A DNA stretch of 13,362 nt from contig DASPXS010000115.1 in NCBI GenBank assembly GCA_035637175.1, forward strand, positions 1 through 13,362. The letters run 5' to 3'. Below are positions 12,698 through 13,362 of the stretch, piece by piece. A program made the position numbers and the translations under genes. Numbering within the stretch: position 1 is the first letter of the stretch; the number at the start of each line of letters is the position of its first letter. The DNA comes from AV2 sp035637175. GTDB taxonomy: Bacteria; Verrucomicrobiota; Verrucomicrobiia; Limisphaerales; AV2. The notes beneath the pieces are model-generated. The model was not told the DNA's origin and ran no database searches. It worked only from the letters and a program-made list of their open reading frames with translations.

Positions 12698-12807
12698 AGG
12701 CCGCCTCCTTCGTTTTTGGCACCGCGCATTTTGGCGTTGACCGGGACGACATTACCGCCGAGTCCCGCCAGTCGCAGTTGAAAATCGAGGATACTCACTA
12801 ATTTCAT
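12694..12807 (-). CDS. Possible 37-aa leader ORF coupled to the Rrf2 gene
   Basis: An ATG at 12807 opens a frame of 37 codons (MKLVSILDFQLRLAGLGG and so on) whose TGA overlaps the GTG start of the Rrf2 gene in a GTGA arrangement, with the Rrf2 Shine-Dalgarno inside its last codons. No good Shine-Dalgarno precedes its own ATG, and I recognise no homologue. It may be a leader peptide that couples translation or chance open frame. Confidence 0.3.
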   Translation of the reverse strand: MKLVSILDFQLRLAGLGGNVVPVNAKMRGAKNEGGGL

Positions 12808-12924
12808 GGAACAGGATAGAATCTCCATAAATATTATCAAGAATTACTTCATTCCAGAAATGCAAGCCTGTCAGATCGCTGTTTGAGACCGGTAAAACCG
12901 GTATAAACAAATTCATTAAAATCT

Positions 12925-12955
12925 CTATTGACTTAGTGTAGTTTATGGCTATTGT
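12925..12955 (+). promoter_or_regulatory. Promoter with overlapping dyad upstream of yezD-like gene
   Basis: TTGACT (12928-12933), 16-nt spacer, TATTGT (12950-12955) makes a good sigma-70-type promoter, with a start near 12962. An imperfect dyad of 9-6-9 form spans 12925-12948, with half-sites CTATTGACT and AGTTTATGG (six of nine positions complementary), covering the -35 and spacer. That is a plausible operator for the divergently encoded Rrf2 repressor. The palindrome ACCGGT occurs twice just upstream (12888-12893 and 12897-12902). Confidence 0.5.
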
Positions 12956-12982
12956 CGAGGCGCAATTGCAGCACGTTGACCG

Positions 12983-13171
12983 ATGAATTTGTTGACCAAC
13001 GCTAAAGACTCGAGCCCACCGACCTGGTTGCACCTGGTCAAAGAGCAAATCAGTTCGCTACGGTTCGGCGTCGTGCAGATCGTGGTTCACGACTCGCGCG
13101 TGGTTCAGATTGAGCGAACCGAGAAGTTGCGCCTGGACAGAACAGACGACAAACCGACCGCGACAAGTTGA
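12983..13171 (+). CDS. YezD-like small protein (DUF2292)
   Basis: Protein of 62 aa. The core, from about Trp15 to Leu51, follows the DUF2292 pattern: an amphipathic helix (WLHLVKEQISSLRFG), then VVQIVVHDSRVVQIERTEKLRL, two strands with the conserved His-Asp and Gln-Ile-Glu. The N-terminal 12 residues are variable. The biochemical function is unknown; to my knowledge these proteins often occur beside sulfate/cysteine-assimilation genes and Rrf2 regulators. No Shine-Dalgarno is seen; a promoter lies 28 nt upstream. The 94-nt gap to the next gene on the same strand suggests one transcript. Confidence 0.8.
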   Translation: MNLLTNAKDSSPPTWLHLVKEQISSLRFGVVQIVVHDSRVVQIERTEKLRLDRTDDKPTATS

Positions 13172-13265
13172 AAACTCCGGCCTACCAGACTGCTGGAGGC
13201 AGCATCAAAAACACCCGTCGAACCGACCGGGCTATCGGAGGTTCTTCTGATGATGAAGGAAAAGA

Positions 13266-13362
13266 ATGAACTTGAACCCGTGGGCAGTCGTCGCGGCGGT
13301 GATCGCCGGTCAAACATTCGCCACCAACCATCTGTTGGCTGATGACACCGCCGATACAGTTG
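13266..13362 (+). CDS. Exported protein, N-terminus only (truncated by window edge)
   Basis: An ATG at 13266 with AAGGA at 13256-13260 opens a frame to the window end. The 32 visible residues start MNLNPWAVVAAVIAGQTFA and continue to a possible cleavage site near HLLADD, consistent with a short Sec signal peptide, though the basic n-region is missing. Competing ATGs at 13250 and 13253 are in another frame that stops soon. Given the Rrf2-YezD context a porin or a sulfate-binding protein is possible, but the visible part cannot decide. Confidence 0.6.
   Translation, partial: MNLNPWAVVAAVIAGQTFATNHLLADDTADTV

Noticed and set aside
12945..12986. 13-codon leader ORF whose stop overlaps the YezD-like ATG (ATGA)
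   Set aside because: Its ATG lies upstream of the predicted transcription start near 12962, so it would not be on the message if that promoter is right.
12752..13048. 98-codon minus-strand frame upstream of the Rrf2 gene
   Set aside because: It runs across the divergent promoter region and the start of the YezD-like gene and has no recognisable similarity.
13172..13265. Riboswitch before the exported-protein gene
   Set aside because: Only short stems (CTGC/GCAG, CCGA/TCGG) are present and I could match no known sulfur or SAM/SAH aptamer.

Overview
The window looks like chromosomal DNA from a GC-rich Gram-negative bacterium of the PVC group, most likely a verrucomicrobium of the Pedosphaera/Limisphaerales type. 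The clues are a DUF4912 protein in an operon with a GH57 branching enzyme, an EF-P with the loop motif RTPGNLRAF, an Rrf2-YezD pair, few Shine-Dalgarno sequences, and short palindromic or short-period repeats in both intergenic and coding DNA. The taxon is my inference. No rRNA, tRNA, CRISPR array, integrase or transposase gene is visible.

Layout. (1) 89-3470, minus strand: a three-gene operon, DUF4912 protein, small membrane protein, GH57 alpha-glucan branching enzyme, probably for glycogen-like storage glucan. (2) 3656-4063, plus: a stand-alone receiver-domain response regulator. (3) 4134-4173: a 40-bp almost perfect palindrome, followed by a promoter and a compact run of three DsrE/F/H-like genes (4231-5103); the third encodes only 59 aa. 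(4) 5105-5815, minus: pyrF, convergent with the DsrE run and divergent from mfd. (5) 6000-9782, plus: mfd, transcription-repair coupling factor, about 100 residues longer than usual because its linkers carry in-frame repeat-derived inserts. (6) 9783-10270: a gene-free stretch with a REP-like composite palindrome, then efp (10271-10828). (7) 10829-11071: convergent intergenic region with a 90-nt hairpin made of hexamer repeats. (8) 11072-12121, minus: PfkB-family sugar kinase. (9) 12236-12697, minus: an Rrf2 regulator with a Cys cluster, probably translated from a coupled 37-codon upstream ORF. Divergent from it are a YezD/DUF2292 protein (12983-13171) and the start of an exported protein (13266 to the edge), which together look like the beginning of a sulfur-assimilation locus.

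The most unusual feature is repeat architecture. Several separate places (upstream of mfd, four inside mfd, and a hexamer version after efp) show two arms of degenerate 7-nt (or 6-nt) tandem units facing each other in inverted orientation across a short spacer. Inside mfd they stay in frame and fall between conserved domains. A different, GC-rich palindrome pair sits in a fifth mfd linker. The rest is mostly housekeeping, with two sulfur-related themes (DsrE-like trio, Rrf2-YezD) whose functional connection is unproven.
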